A stretch of DNA of 64,000 nt, taken from positions 3,596,001 through 3,660,000 of the forward strand of contig OY725502.1 in the NCBI GenBank assembly GCA_963281255.1. Direction: 5' to 3'. Made by a program: the position numbers and the translations under genes. Origin of the DNA: Aphrocallistes beatrix (lineage: Eukaryota; Porifera; Hexactinellida; Sceptrulophora; Aphrocallistidae). Under the pieces are notes generated by a model. The model worked only from the letters and a program-made list of their open reading frames with translations, searched no databases and had not been told where the DNA came from. Positions within the stretch are counted from its first letter, which is position 1; the number at the start of each line of letters is the position of its first letter. Of this stretch, positions 1 to 10,475 are shown piece by piece.

Positions 1-316
1 TAAATGATGTTCTCTTATCTTATAGATATAATTTCTAATACATAGTTCAAGAAGTATATATTCTCGAGTTTAAATCGAACTTCAAGTAAATCAGAGGGCT
101 ATTTTGAACTTCTAATTCTAAAACTGGATAAAAACATTTAGTGGATTTATGTGTAAATATTAAACTATTAATTTTTTATTAATCTCTGCCAATGTTAAAC
201 CAATATTTCAATGGTTGAGTTATTTTAATACTTTTTTGTACCAAAATTTTATCTATAGTAGGGCAACTTTTTACTTTGACCAATAAAATTAACTTCATTT
301 GCTCTAGGAAAATTAC

Positions 317-1825
317 CTCTTTTTTCACTTTTCTCACTGCAGATACTCCTCCACATAATGATTTGTCTGCCAGCTTATGATCAGGAAATCTCAGAATTCT
401 TCGAATAGTAATATGTGCTGGGCAGGCAACTTTGCAGTCACTAGCATTTTCAAAATCAATTGCATCTAAATATATAAGTTTTTATATTTACGGAAACTGC
501 TAAAGGGAAATGTTTTTCTGACATGGATTGTGTGGTACCTGGTAAACTAATAATCATATTTTCTGTCTTCATCTCACCAGTATATTTCCTTGTTTTAGGA
601 CCGTAAATGCAAAGAAATTCTGCCATCTACAAAAATTAAACAAACAAACACAGTTTTGAAAAATAATTCTTAAAACTGAATGGCAAACAAACCTGTCCGT
701 ACATCATAAATGGAACTTTATCGTAGGCAATACTTGGTTCTCCAACTTTAGTTTTCCAGAAAAGACGTGGTTTCGTAGATGAATTTTGGAATTTTTCATG
801 GGCAATTACATCAGAGGTTTCTGTAGAGCATGGAATCCTCGTTGAATATTCAGTACCTGATTCCATATAAAAAGAAAATTACTTTTAAATAGTTGTGTTT
901 AAAAAATATCAATTACGCAAATTTCAGAGGAAATTGATATCCCATTATATATAAAACAAATGTTGTGATCCTTAAAACAGTGAAGATGGGTATTTTGGTG
1001 GTAATTAAATCAATTCAGAACAGGATCTACATTTTTCAATTTAATTAGATTAAAAATACACAGAAAGATGTCTGATAATATTTGTCTAATTTTGATATAG
1101 CAATATTAGGTAATTTGGACATTATATTGGTTTACCCAGACTAATTTAATTGAACCTATACCTGAATATTTCTTAAATGATTCGAAAACTTGTTCCAGTT
1201 CTTTATGAGTTGTGACGTATCCAGTAATACACTTCCCTTTGGAGCCAAATTGAGCACATTTTAAGAGTGAGATCCAATTTTCATTGAATAAACCATAAAG
1301 CTTTCTAGGAAAATTGAGTAAGGAATAAATTGAATCTTATCAAGCCATCAGTTGTCAAAAAATCAGAGGGCTATCAACTTTTGCTGTAGCAATGTTGCAT
1401 TGTGCGGTATTACAAGTATATATGCAACATTGTTGAATATACGGGTTCTATCAATATACAGTATATGCTCGATATAAGAACATTCTACTCGAAAACGGTT
1501 GACATATACCCCATATAATTTATGCCGAATATAAGAACATTATATGCAGTTCCCAACGGTGTTCTTATAACAGGCATCCACTGTATAATGTTCTCTTTAC
1601 ATGGGACATTATGTATGCAAATGCCTAGGCAAATTAAATAATAAAAAATACCTATCTATTTGCACAATTATTCCATTAAAAATCAAATTTTATTTGATAT
1701 ATCTAAGAAAAATTGGTCATTGTATAAAAAATAGAACTAAAATTCTAGAAATATAAAAAATACCTTTTTTCCAAATTGTCCATTTGTGGTGATTTGTAAT
1801 GATTGTTGTCATATTGAGTTGACAT
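317..1825 (-). CDS. CARF/ALS2CR8-like protein, five exons, 3' end open
   Basis: I assembled this gene by hand. Coding exons on the minus strand are 1764-1825 (start ATG 1823-1825), 1162-1304, 693-856, 539-626 and 317-465. All junctions are GT-AG and the phases agree: 62 nt leaves 2 bases, 143 leaves 1, 164 closes, 88 leaves 1, 149 closes. The product (about 200 residues so far) has a segment with FNENWISLLKCA and TGYVTTHKELEQVF, then VPFMMYGQ, CIYGPKTRK and finally CPAHITIRRILRFPDHKL. From memory this order matches the CARF (calcium-responsive transcription factor, ALS2CR8) domain, a nuclear DNA-binding family also spread in transposon-linked copies. The exon ending at 317 is followed by a donor (GTAATT), so more exons should lie at 1-310 or outside the window. 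The structure is well supported; the family name is moderate. Confidence 0.55.
1459..1583. repeat. CAGT...ACTG MITE (pogo/Tigger-like)
   Basis: A short palindromic element begins CAGTATATGC and ends CATCCACTG. It is flanked by TA on both sides and carries repeated 'AATATAAGAACATT'-type text. It lies in the intron between the first two coding exons of the CARF-like gene. TA target sites with CAGT ends are typical of pogo/Tigger elements; no transposase is present. Confidence 0.6.
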
Positions 1826-1943
1826 TACGAGTAATATAGTCTATCTTCCTGGTGTTTCTGTGTTTGTGATGTGTTGCCTAATGAAAGAACATTAGCAATT
1901 TTGGAAACTATTTTTGTATTAAAGAAAAAATACATTGGATATA

Positions 1944-2131
1944 CAGTCGATTCCGCTTAATAGGGTCACTGTTTAATCGGGTCAACCGCTTAATCGGGCC
2001 ACTTTTGGCAGGACCGGAATAACTCTCATACATAGAAGTTAATACAAAATATTTTCGGTTAATAGGGTTCTCCGCTTAATCGGGGCAAAATGTCCTCTGA
2101 CCGATGTGACCATATTAAGCGGAGTCGACTT
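1944..2131. repeat. Family A MITE (CAGTCGACTCCGCTTAAT ends), slightly decayed
   Basis: The element starts CAGTCGATTCCGCTTAATAG and ends ATTAAGCGGAGTCGACTT, so its two halves are inverted copies. Internal blocks GGCAGGACCGGAATA and AATATTTTCGGTTAATAG are shared with the copies at 4112, 6558, 7144 and 33496. The right end has lost its terminal G. TA flanks fit pogo/Tigger-type mobilisation. Confidence 0.75.
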
Positions 2132-4111
2132 TACTATAACGATGGTTATAGTGATTCCTTTATATTTAAAATGTTAATAATTTTGCCTAAAGATCTGTAT
2201 CCTCAGCCTGGTGCATATGTATCCAATATTTACCGTTTGTTATTACATGATTTCACAAATATAATCGAAATTCTATCAGATCCATGGCAAAAGTAGATAT
2301 GTATCACTATAAGATATTATGGACTTATACTATGAATAATTTGGTGCAGCTATTGCTTTGTATAGAATTCAATTGCATTTTTTCTGCTATTACTGTGAAA
2401 AGACTAAAAAGTCTTTCACAGAAAAAACAACAAAATTTAAATCGAATATTTGTATACCCTGGATTTGCAGGATAAAATTAACTAGCAGTTACTTTAAGTA
2501 ATTGGTATTCCAAAATATGTATGAAGTATATGACAATTATATATTTTTAAAAAGATAGACATTTTTTATACATAATCACATTTAAAAAAGCATTGTGAGG
2601 AAATAATAATCAATATAAACAATGGTCATATGTAGCAATTTGGAGATATTATGTTGGAAATGTTGTGTGCTACATACTAGACTATGGAAACAACCAACTG
2701 GAACAGTCAAAAAGTTGTGATTGAATCCGTTAGAACTAAATTACCAGACGTCTCCTCATATCCTGAATTTAACATAACGAAATAAGTATCATATCAACTT
2801 ACTTTTGCCAATTAGTACTCTTGCGTATATATTAATAAATCAGTAGAAGATTCACTATATACGCATTTCAAGCTTGGAACTTGAAAAAAAACAGTCAGTA
2901 AACAACTGCATCGAGAAGTTTTTATACTCTCATTTGACTCGAATTGGCTGATCCCTGTGTGGAAGAGTTGACATTAATTCATATTTATGGTTATAACAAT
3001 AGTTACTCAATTAAACCTTTGGCAAAACGATATCAATTTATGGCCAGAGGCAAAATTCAACAGACCAAGAAACAATGTCATATGAATTAGTATACAATTT
3101 ACAACACAAAAACTCTTTAATGCAACACTCCCTATTAGTATTTGTCTTTCAACATTATTCTTTGAGCTAAGATTGTCTCACTTTCGATACCACAATAGCA
3201 TATATCCATATCAATTATGTTAATTTGTGCAATAATCAATATATATATAGTGGTCGAAAATTACATATGAAATTTTCAGGTATTTGACGTTTTAACGGTA
3301 ATAACATAGACACATGATATGCTGGTTTCGTGCGCTTGCGTAGCGTGGCTATTGAACACCTCCGTTTAGTCTCCCTGTGGGAACCTAATATTGATTAGAT
3401 TCACTAATCAATGGTGACAGAGGTTAAATTCAAATAAAATAAAGGTAGCAATGATGTCATCATTTTATGATGAGTAAGCATTTTCCACCAAAAATGCAAT
3501 AATGATGTAGAAAAGGTTATTTGGAGAACAAATGCTATATTATACGAGCGTTCTAACGAAAACTTACTTTACTCTGATACTCTGCTGCGTATATTACGCC
3601 ATTGTGTACTTATAATTTACCTATAAAAGGAAAGATTTAATCTCGAGTGTCAATTAAATATTCAGAAAATGAATTAATGAACTTAAATGGAGTAAATTTG
3701 GGTAACATTAATGGTCCTAAAACTTAAAACTAAAACTGAATAGTTAGTTTTGATATAAACAAATTAAAATGAACTCAAATGACCTGAAAATGTCCGAATG
3801 CAAAACATGATCAGTTTGTTATCGATATTTGGTAAACTATTGCATTAGTTATTATAATTCTCAACCCTGCTACTCCCTAGCACCATCCGTGATTGTATGT
3901 AGAACATGTAGGAGTCGAATTATAATTATGTATAATCATATCATAACCTAGAAATGTAGTAATGTAGCACGAGTCAAAAACTTTAATTAGCGAATTGTAT
4001 ATGTCTGAATATTTGTCCAAAATGAGAACTATCTCGAGCTAGAGACAAAACATCATAAAATCAGATTTGGGTTATTTCCATTTCCTAAATCAATTCGTAA
4101 AAATGGAAATA

Positions 4112-4298
4112 CAGTCGACTCCGCTTAATAGGGCCACATCGGTCAGAGGACATTTTGCCCCGATTAAGCGGAGGACCCTATTAACCGAAAATATTTTGTA
4201 TTAGCTTCTATGTGTGAGAGCTATTCCGGTCCTGCCAAAAGTGGCCCGATTAAGCGGCTGACCCGATTAAACAGTGACACTATTAAGCGGAGTCGACT
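4112..4298. repeat. Family A MITE, opposite orientation
   Basis: It begins CAGTCGACTCCGCTTAATAG and ends TTAAGCGGAGTCGACT. Internal blocks run in reverse order relative to the copy at 1944 (GGTCAGAGGACATTTTGCC comes first). It sits in intergenic DNA with TA at the left edge. Confidence 0.75.
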
Positions 4299-5379
4299 AT
4301 ATTGATATATGATATCTCAATTAAAATCCAATTTTGTTTGTATAAGAATCGATTGATTTATATCAATCGTAACAAATCATGTGCAATGTAAGTTGATTTT
4401 AAGGGGTATCATTTAATTAATTAGCTATTTGGATCAGGAATGTTACTAACTAATTTCCGATTAAGTCATTTCGGGGAGGAAGCCATTAAATTTCAAGGTA
4501 CAAACTATTTTACTCAAAAGGCCTTTTTTCAATGCTTCGAGAGAGAAAAAAGAGATGAAATTTCTTCTATGAGCGTGGCAAGTACATGATTCATATTTAT
4601 TAAACAATGAAATTGATATCTTTTTGAAAATACAGCATATCTTAATGCAATGATACTCATCACTGCTCGATACTATACCAGATGCTTATAGTCCCGCCTA
4701 ATATTTATGAATCCTACCCTTACTAGTAGAAAACACACTGCACTTGTAGTCTATATAATTGTCTATCAGCAGCAAGATGTTTATATTTACACCATGCAGT
4801 TACATCTTACAATTTAGTAAACAATATACATCAGGTTAATTATACACACCACACCTTTTGATTACTCATAAAACTTACAAGTAGCTTTTGGCAGAGCGAA
4901 TTTTAATGTTCATTGATAAAACAATTCAAAGTTAACTCGATTGAATAACCAATATGTTGAATCAAAATATTAGACATTTTGTCAATAGATTGAACCAAAT
5001 TTGGGCATTTTGTCAAGTCAAATATTGTAACATTAATTTGGATGTCTAAATCCATCTACTACTATGCAACTAATTGTATCTTAACAAAGGACGACAATCC
5101 TTTTCTACTTTTCTTCTAAGTTTCAATTAAACTAATCAATTCGAATATAGAAGCAGAGGAGTATAGTATATTGTAAGTTATTCAAATTAATTAACTAACT
5201 TTGCACCCAAGCATTAATATCCTCACAGCTAGGAAAAATTTTCTGAATAAATCAAGAGGGAGATAATTCTTAGAACTGAAATATTATCTCCTTGTACAAA
5301 GATCTTATTTCATGTATCCTCTCTATAAAGAAGAGTTATAATATTTGATTACATTTATCGAACAACTATCCTTTCTTAC

Positions 5380-6268
5380 TTGGGCCAGATTTTTTATGAA
5401 GATATGGCATTGAGATCTTTTGGCCGACTTAAACTACTTAATAACATTGAACAGGACAGTAAGGGTTATGAACATCTAACTGCTGTATGTCAGAGAGCGT
5501 ATCATCCTGGAAAGCTATGGAATCCTAGAGGTATTGCAATCAATAAAAATACGAACGAAATATATATTGTGGAGGCTGGAGTAGATTTTTCACGAATTTC
5601 GATTTTTTCAGAGGCAGGCCAATTAATAGACACGTTCATAAATAAAGCCATGAACTGGCCATATGGCATTGCGATCCATGAAGAGAATATGTATGTGACA
5701 GATACAGCATTGCATGCCATATTCAAATATAAATTGATGCCACATATCCATTTCATTGTTAGAGTGGGAAAATTTGGGTGCGGTAGCGAAGAGTTTAATG
5801 ATCCAAAACAACTCGCAGTCTCAACAAAGGGAGAAGTATTTGTAGCCGATCGCGACAACCATCGAATCAAAATACTGGATAATTTACTCGAATATGAAAG
5901 GGAAATTACGGACAAATCAATGACAAGCCCTTGTGATGTTAAACTAACACCACATGAAGTGTACGTATTGAGCTCGAAGGACTCTAATTGCGTTCATGTA
6001 TTTACCCACAGTGGAGTCAAGATACGCTCTCTAATCTCACGAGGCTATGGAATGTAGGTGAGAGAGGCTCGCTCATCATATCGAGATATTTTCTAAAGAA
6101 GGTTATCACATCAGCACCGTAGGAGAATACGGACATGGTGCGGGGATGTTGGAATACCCGCTTGGCGTAACCTTAACAAACAATAAAAAATTAGTCATTG
6201 TATCTTGTAATTACATGTGCGCACTGCAAATATTTTCTACAAGTATATATGATATTAATATTTTATAA
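5380..6268 (+). pseudogene. Broken NHL-repeat protein gene
   Basis: The open frame 5380-6057 (first ATG at 5404) has NHL-type blades (NPRGIAINKNTNEIYIVEAG, WPYGIAIHEENMYVTDTA, DPKQLAVSTKGEVFVADR). It closely resembles the intact NHL gene at 10476-11705. It stops at TAG 6055-6057 where the intact copy has GMQV: GGA ATG TAG GTG is one C-to-T step from GGA ATG CAG GTG. Homology resumes in another frame with HHIEIFSKEG and EYPLGVTLTNNKKLVIVSC and ends at TAA 6266-6268, with about 20 codons missing in between. The N-terminal coiled coil of the intact copy is absent or unrecognised. AATAAA at 6322-6327 may be its old poly(A) signal. A functional truncated protein cannot be fully excluded. Confidence 0.7.
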
Positions 6269-6557
6269 TAGTTCTCTACTTAACAATAATATATACGTAT
6301 ATCAAAATGCAAAATTAGTTGAATAAATACTTGAAATTCGATTTAAATTAAATTACTCTTCAGGAAAAATCGTTGTAAACTCTAACATTCCAGAGTACTA
6401 AATTTTATATTTTTTCAATGGGTATTCTTATATATAATTAATTAAAACTGTCGCTTCAAAAGATGAATCTTTGTAGGTTCTGAAAGACAAATCTACCTTC
6501 AAGTATCTGAAAATGTCCTTTGACTAGCAAACTCTCGGTTAACTAACTCTTGATATA

Positions 6558-6660
6558 CAGTCGACTCCGCTTAATGGTCCACTGGTTAATCGGGTCACTT
6601 TTGGCAGGACCGGAATAGCTCTCACACATAGAAGCTAATACAAAATATTTTCGGTTAATA
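6558..6660. repeat. Truncated family A MITE
   Basis: The left end CAGTCGACTCCGCTTAATGG and the body GGCAGGACCGGAATAGCT are present. The right half is replaced at about 6661 by a different repeat (6662-6770). Confidence 0.65.
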
Positions 6661-6661
6661 A

Positions 6662-6770
6662 GGAGACTCCAACATGCCAAAAATCAGCTTTCTGTGCCTG
6701 GCAGTTTCTTCAATCAATTCGTTACAGATATATATATATGTATATACATATATACACCAGGCCTTCCCAA
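6662..6770 (-). repeat. Dispersed repeat, fragment, inverted copy of one at 20.0 kb
   Basis: The text from GACTCCAACATGCC through CAGTTTCTTCAATC to a TATATA run is the reverse complement of the sequence starting near 20058 (CTGTAACGAATTGATTGAAG, GGCATGTGGGAG). The open frames on both strands here are by-products of the repeat. Confidence 0.6.
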
Positions 6771-7143
6771 ATGGCGGCGCGAGGGATCTTTCCATATGGC
6801 GAGTAGACCACAGGGGGGCATACTTCTTACAAATATAGTCATAAATTTTCTTTCTATTTTTAGTCTTGATTTTTATGCACCAAAATGAAGGAATAATATG
6901 ATTAATTACGTAGATCAATATTATTGCTCCGTCGATGGTTAGAATAGCTGTAGATCAATATTTCAGCAACTAATATTTAAAATTTTTTGGGGATCACCTT
7001 ATTTGCTCGCTTCGCTCGTTCAGGACCCCCCAATCCAAAATCCTGGCTACTATATCAACGCTGGTTCTTGGGTTCTTGGATAATATTCCATAAATGTATC
7101 AAATTCTCAAATTTCGGTGAACTGTTATCATTATTGACAACTA

Positions 7144-7272
7144 CAGTCGACTCCGCTTAATAGGGTCACATCGGTCAGAGGATATTTTTTTCCCGATTAA
7201 TAAGCAGAGAACTCTATTAACCGAAAATATTTTGTATTAGCTTTCATGTGTGAGAGCTATTTCGGTCCTGCC
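7144..7272. repeat. Truncated family A MITE
   Basis: It begins CAGTCGACTCCGCTTAATAG after TA and is cut after TTTCGGTCCTGCC. The remaining spacer 6771-7483 holds a phrase with GCTCGCTTCGCTCG and nothing that looks coding. Confidence 0.65.
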
Positions 7273-7483
7273 TATTGGGTCTTGGAAAGTCCTTTTTAGA
7301 ATTTATCTACTGTATACATCCTTGGGTTTAGGGAAATATATTTAATAATAAATCAAATATCAACATTCCATGCAATATGACATATTACAAACTAATTGCT
7401 TTGAAATCCTATTGTATCACTCATTATTTTTACAAAAAATACATTCCTTAATCTTCTAAAACTAGCATGCATCCATGGCCTAA

Positions 7484-8626
7484 TTAGTAGACAAGATGGG
7501 AACGAAACGCCTGAATAAACGGAGGCCGTCCATGCATTCTCCCTCTCTCCAGCTTAGATCTGTATCTCTCCATCAGAGGGCGAGTCATCCAATCATTGAC
7601 ATGATTAAACTTCTGTATTTTTATAACAAATTTCAACAAGATGCTAAGAGAAACTAGGGTATATGAGACAAATGCAAAAAATCCGATGACTACAGAACTA
7701 GTTGCTAGCATTATATGCGAATATTCCTCAATTTCATATGCAAAAGAAGCGAAAGGAAGTGTGAATGTTGGAAATAGGTCAAAAGTGAGATATTTAAAGA
7801 GGTCTTGGTCATAAAGAATTGGAATTGAGGTGTAGGAAAAACAAAATAAGTTGTCAAGAATTATTAAAAATAATCCAACAGTAGTTATTAATTGTGTGTA
7901 ATAAAATTGTTTGACAATTTTCCTTTTTTCTAAATAATCTCTTCGAGAAGAATGGTACAGTGCTTCAACTCTCCTACCTTTCAAAAGAACATAGAAAGCA
8001 CGAGCAGAAGAAATGTAGGTGTAAAAGTCAAAAATTGCGAAGGGAAGGTAGAAGAGTGGCAAAATGAAAGCAGTTCGACGGAAAATGGAGAGAAATGACA
8101 TCCCAAATAGCTTCACTAAGATGTATATACTGAATCCCTTCACCCAACTTTTATACTCAACTTGGAAAAAAGCTCGACGTAACACTATCAACAGAAGACA
8201 AATGACAGGAGATATCAAACTAATGAAAATCTCATCTAAATTCGACATGAGAAGATTAAATCGATTGAATCCAGCCAACTGTAAATAAAATGTATTATTA
8301 TCTACATTAGAAATACAGGATACCGTTATGCTTGCTTTCGAATGGATATCACACTGTTCAAATTGTTTAATTCCAAAGGAAATGTTTGTTAGAATTTCTA
8401 GTGTTATGAGAACGAGAAGAAAACTATGGATCATGGATCGTATTTGCAGATTTTTCTTCACCTTATCCAAGTCAATATTAAATATGGTTGAAAACGGTAG
8501 ATGTTTTATCTGCAATTTTATTTGATATTTTTGGTAGGCAAAGTAGACGAATACCAACGCAAGAAGAAACAGATAGGGAAACAGTAGGAGTGGAGTGATA
8601 GCTTTAAGTTGCTTGAGACCGTGCAT
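7484..8626 (-). CDS. Orphan multi-pass membrane protein
   Basis: A 380-residue single-exon frame starting at an ATG just downstream of a TATA box. Hydrophobic spans by eye lie near residues 12-34, 65-85, 136-155, 166-185, 190-220, 245-267, 295-315 and 325-360, so seven or eight membrane helices. I see no DRY or NPxxY motif and no recognised transporter motif. The C-tail is basic (RYRSKLERGRMHGRPP). A lineage-specific receptor or channel is possible but nothing in the sequence decides this. It is real-looking because of its length, clean frame, TATA box and regular helix spacing. Confidence 0.6.
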   Translation of the reverse strand: MHGLKQLKAITPLLLFPYLFLLALVFVYFAYQKYQIKLQIKHLPFSTIFNIDLDKVKKNLQIRSMIHSFLLVLITLEILTNISFGIKQFEQCDIHSKASITVSCISNVDNNTFYLQLAGFNRFNLLMSNLDEIFISLISPVICLLLIVLRRAFFQVEYKSWVKGFSIYILVKLFGMSFLSIFRRTAFILPLFYLPFAIFDFYTYISSARAFYVLLKGRRVEALYHSSRRDYLEKRKIVKQFYYTQLITTVGLFLIILDNLFCFSYTSIPILYDQDLFKYLTFDLFPTFTLPFASFAYEIEEYSHIMLATSSVVIGFFAFVSYTLVSLSILLKFVIKIQKFNHVNDWMTRPLMERYRSKLERGRMHGRPPFIQAFRSHLVY

Positions 8627-8686
8627 CCTCTCTCTCAGGAAATGATTAGAAAGTAATTTAATTAATTGTTAATGCGAACAATTGTA

Positions 8687-8694
8687 TATTTATA
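8687..8694 (-). promoter_or_regulatory. TATA box of the orphan membrane protein gene
   Basis: TATAAATA on the minus strand lies about 61 bases upstream of the ATG. It is the only clear core element there. Confidence 0.45.
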
Positions 8695-9768
8695 TCTTCT
8701 AACCAATTCTGCTGAGATACTTGTCTGTTGCATTATTATGGCACAGTCATGTAGTGAGATGTGCTATTAGAACTGACTTATGGAATTGCTATCATCATAA
8801 TACGAGAAGTGGTTATTTCGGTAAATTTTGATAAAAAAAGAAGCATTACATAGGTTTTGTCAGAAATCACTTACTTATCATTCACAATCAGATTTAAAAC
8901 TGGACTCTACCATCTTTCTAGTCATTTTATCGGAATAGGCTATGACGGAAATATTATGAGTTAGATCATTCGAATATTTACCAGCAAATCATATCTACAC
9001 TGTCTTGTCTATGCCACAGTATTCCTTCATGAATAAGATTAGTTCCATCTCTGTAATTAGTTCCTATCTGCAGAGGATACTCAATTAAATATTGACATGT
9101 ATTGCAATTCTGCTAAAATTCACTTCTCTATTACATTTAATAACTCAGTTTAGTTGCTTCTAGTTCCTATTGAATATTATTTTCCAAACGTTTAGTTCCA
9201 CCTGGACAATTTTACCATCACATACACAATATTAATATTCGTGATTCCTACGAAGCAGTTTGAGGAGAAACAATACACTAAACCTTAGGAACGAGTCAAA
9301 CAAAGGTTTCTCATTTAAAAATGTGAATTTATTGTAATAATTTCAGACTATTTGCATAGAAAAAGATATAATATATTCGGCACTAGGTCCTTTTTCATCC
9401 TCTGATCCCTAGTTACTCACCCCCCAACCTGTATGATACTACGATACGGTACCACGTTTAATAATTATATAATTATAACCCTGGGAATACTTGGGGTCAA
9501 AGGTATAGATAGAAATGGCCCACTTTCATTTTCACTTTCAAATGACTTTCACTTTCACTTCAACATTCCAGGACGTACGGCGTTTAAGAACCATGATTCA
9601 TATGATCAACTTCAATCATAAATCAAATATAATTATATACAGAGAAGCAGACTATAAAAATCTTAATTTTCAAACTCAGTCTGTGTATAATAATATACCA
9701 AATTATTACATATAAATGTGATACTATACATACTACATAGAAACATTAATATGATATCAGTATGTAAA
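8695..9768. other. Intergenic
   Basis: No gene is supported. A short pyrimidine-rich phrase of repeated CACTTTCATTTT-like units lies near 9517-9560. The small open frames over it follow from that low complexity. Confidence 0.5.
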
Positions 9769-10119
9769 TTAGTCAATGTTAGAATGTAGATCTGAGTAGG
9801 AGAACTCTCTGTAGCCTAGAACGATGTGAATGAAGATGCACATGGAGTAGGATCCTGGGATGAAGAGTAACAGGCCTAAGACGAGTGCTGGTATAAATTT
9901 GTCATTAAAATCAGGTGAATGTTGTCCGAGGTAAATTCTCAGTGCGAATATTAAAAGGCAAGATCCAATGACGAAAAGAAAAAACGTTAAAAGTACTATT
10001 TTGTATGGAATGGGTTCTTTCTTGTAATGCTTTTTAATATAAGGAGTGTTAAGATTTGGCTTAGTTGAGTAGACTTTCGTTGGAGGAGGAATGTATTTAT
10101 TTCTGATTGATTTGTCCAT
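9769..10119 (-). CDS. TMEM230: TMEM230 family protein
   Basis: A 116-residue protein with a hydrophilic basic N-terminus, then KKEPIPYKIVLLTFFLFVIG, a first membrane helix (about 38-61), a second (about 74-98) and the tail GYREFSYSDLHSNID. Human TMEM230 has the same length class (about 120), the same IPYK entry into helix 1, and a GYRGYSYDDIP tail. TMEM230 is a two-helix protein of secretory and recycling vesicles implicated in trafficking. The single exon starts at the ATG 10117-10119. I am confident in the family because motif order and spacing match throughout. Confidence 0.85.
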   Translation of the reverse strand: MDKSIRNKYIPPPTKVYSTKPNLNTPYIKKHYKKEPIPYKIVLLTFFLFVIGSCLLIFALRIYLGQHSPDFNDKFIPALVLGLLLFIPGSYSMCIFIHIVLGYREFSYSDLHSNID

Positions 10120-10475
10120 TATATGTATACACGTGCTAAAGAAAAGTGTGTAGACTATAGCGTGTCAGTACTCGAATAAATGGTTGAACACTGAAAAAAT
10201 TAAAGGAAATTGGTTAATGTGTTTAAAAATTTTAAGGAGGAATATACCATTCCACACATCCAAAATGTGATACCAAATTTATTTAGAACGCTAAGGTTTT
10301 AAATCTTAAAATCCCAACAAATTTATTTGCTCCATTAGTAGAATATTAATGTACATAACTTATTTACTAAAAAACCATGAAATATTTGTTCCAATTTAAT
10401 GAAATATATCCTTGATTCAAATATTTAATTTGAATTCCCTAAAATACTATTTACAAGGACTAAACAAACGAATAA
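10120..10475. other. Spacer between TMEM230 and the NHL gene
   Basis: 356 bases, AT-rich, with no repeat family or coding signal that I recognise. It must hold the TMEM230 promoter and the 3' end of the NHL gene. Confidence 0.4.

Larger units (their letters stand above)
1826..5379. other. Intergenic, AT-rich, repeat-bearing
   Basis: I see no supportable gene here. It holds two CAGTCGACTCCGC MITEs (1944-2131 and 4112-4298) and, near 3270-3425, a copy of the TTTGACGTTTTAACGGTA motif next to a short GC-rich repeat (GCGCTTGCG) also seen near 20.5 and 45.1 kb. Small open frames at 2090-2475 are partly MITE sequence and look like chance. Confidence 0.6.

Noticed and set aside
6655-6918. Frames on both strands near 6.7-6.9 kb
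   Set aside because: They overlap two repeat fragments and an AT microsatellite.
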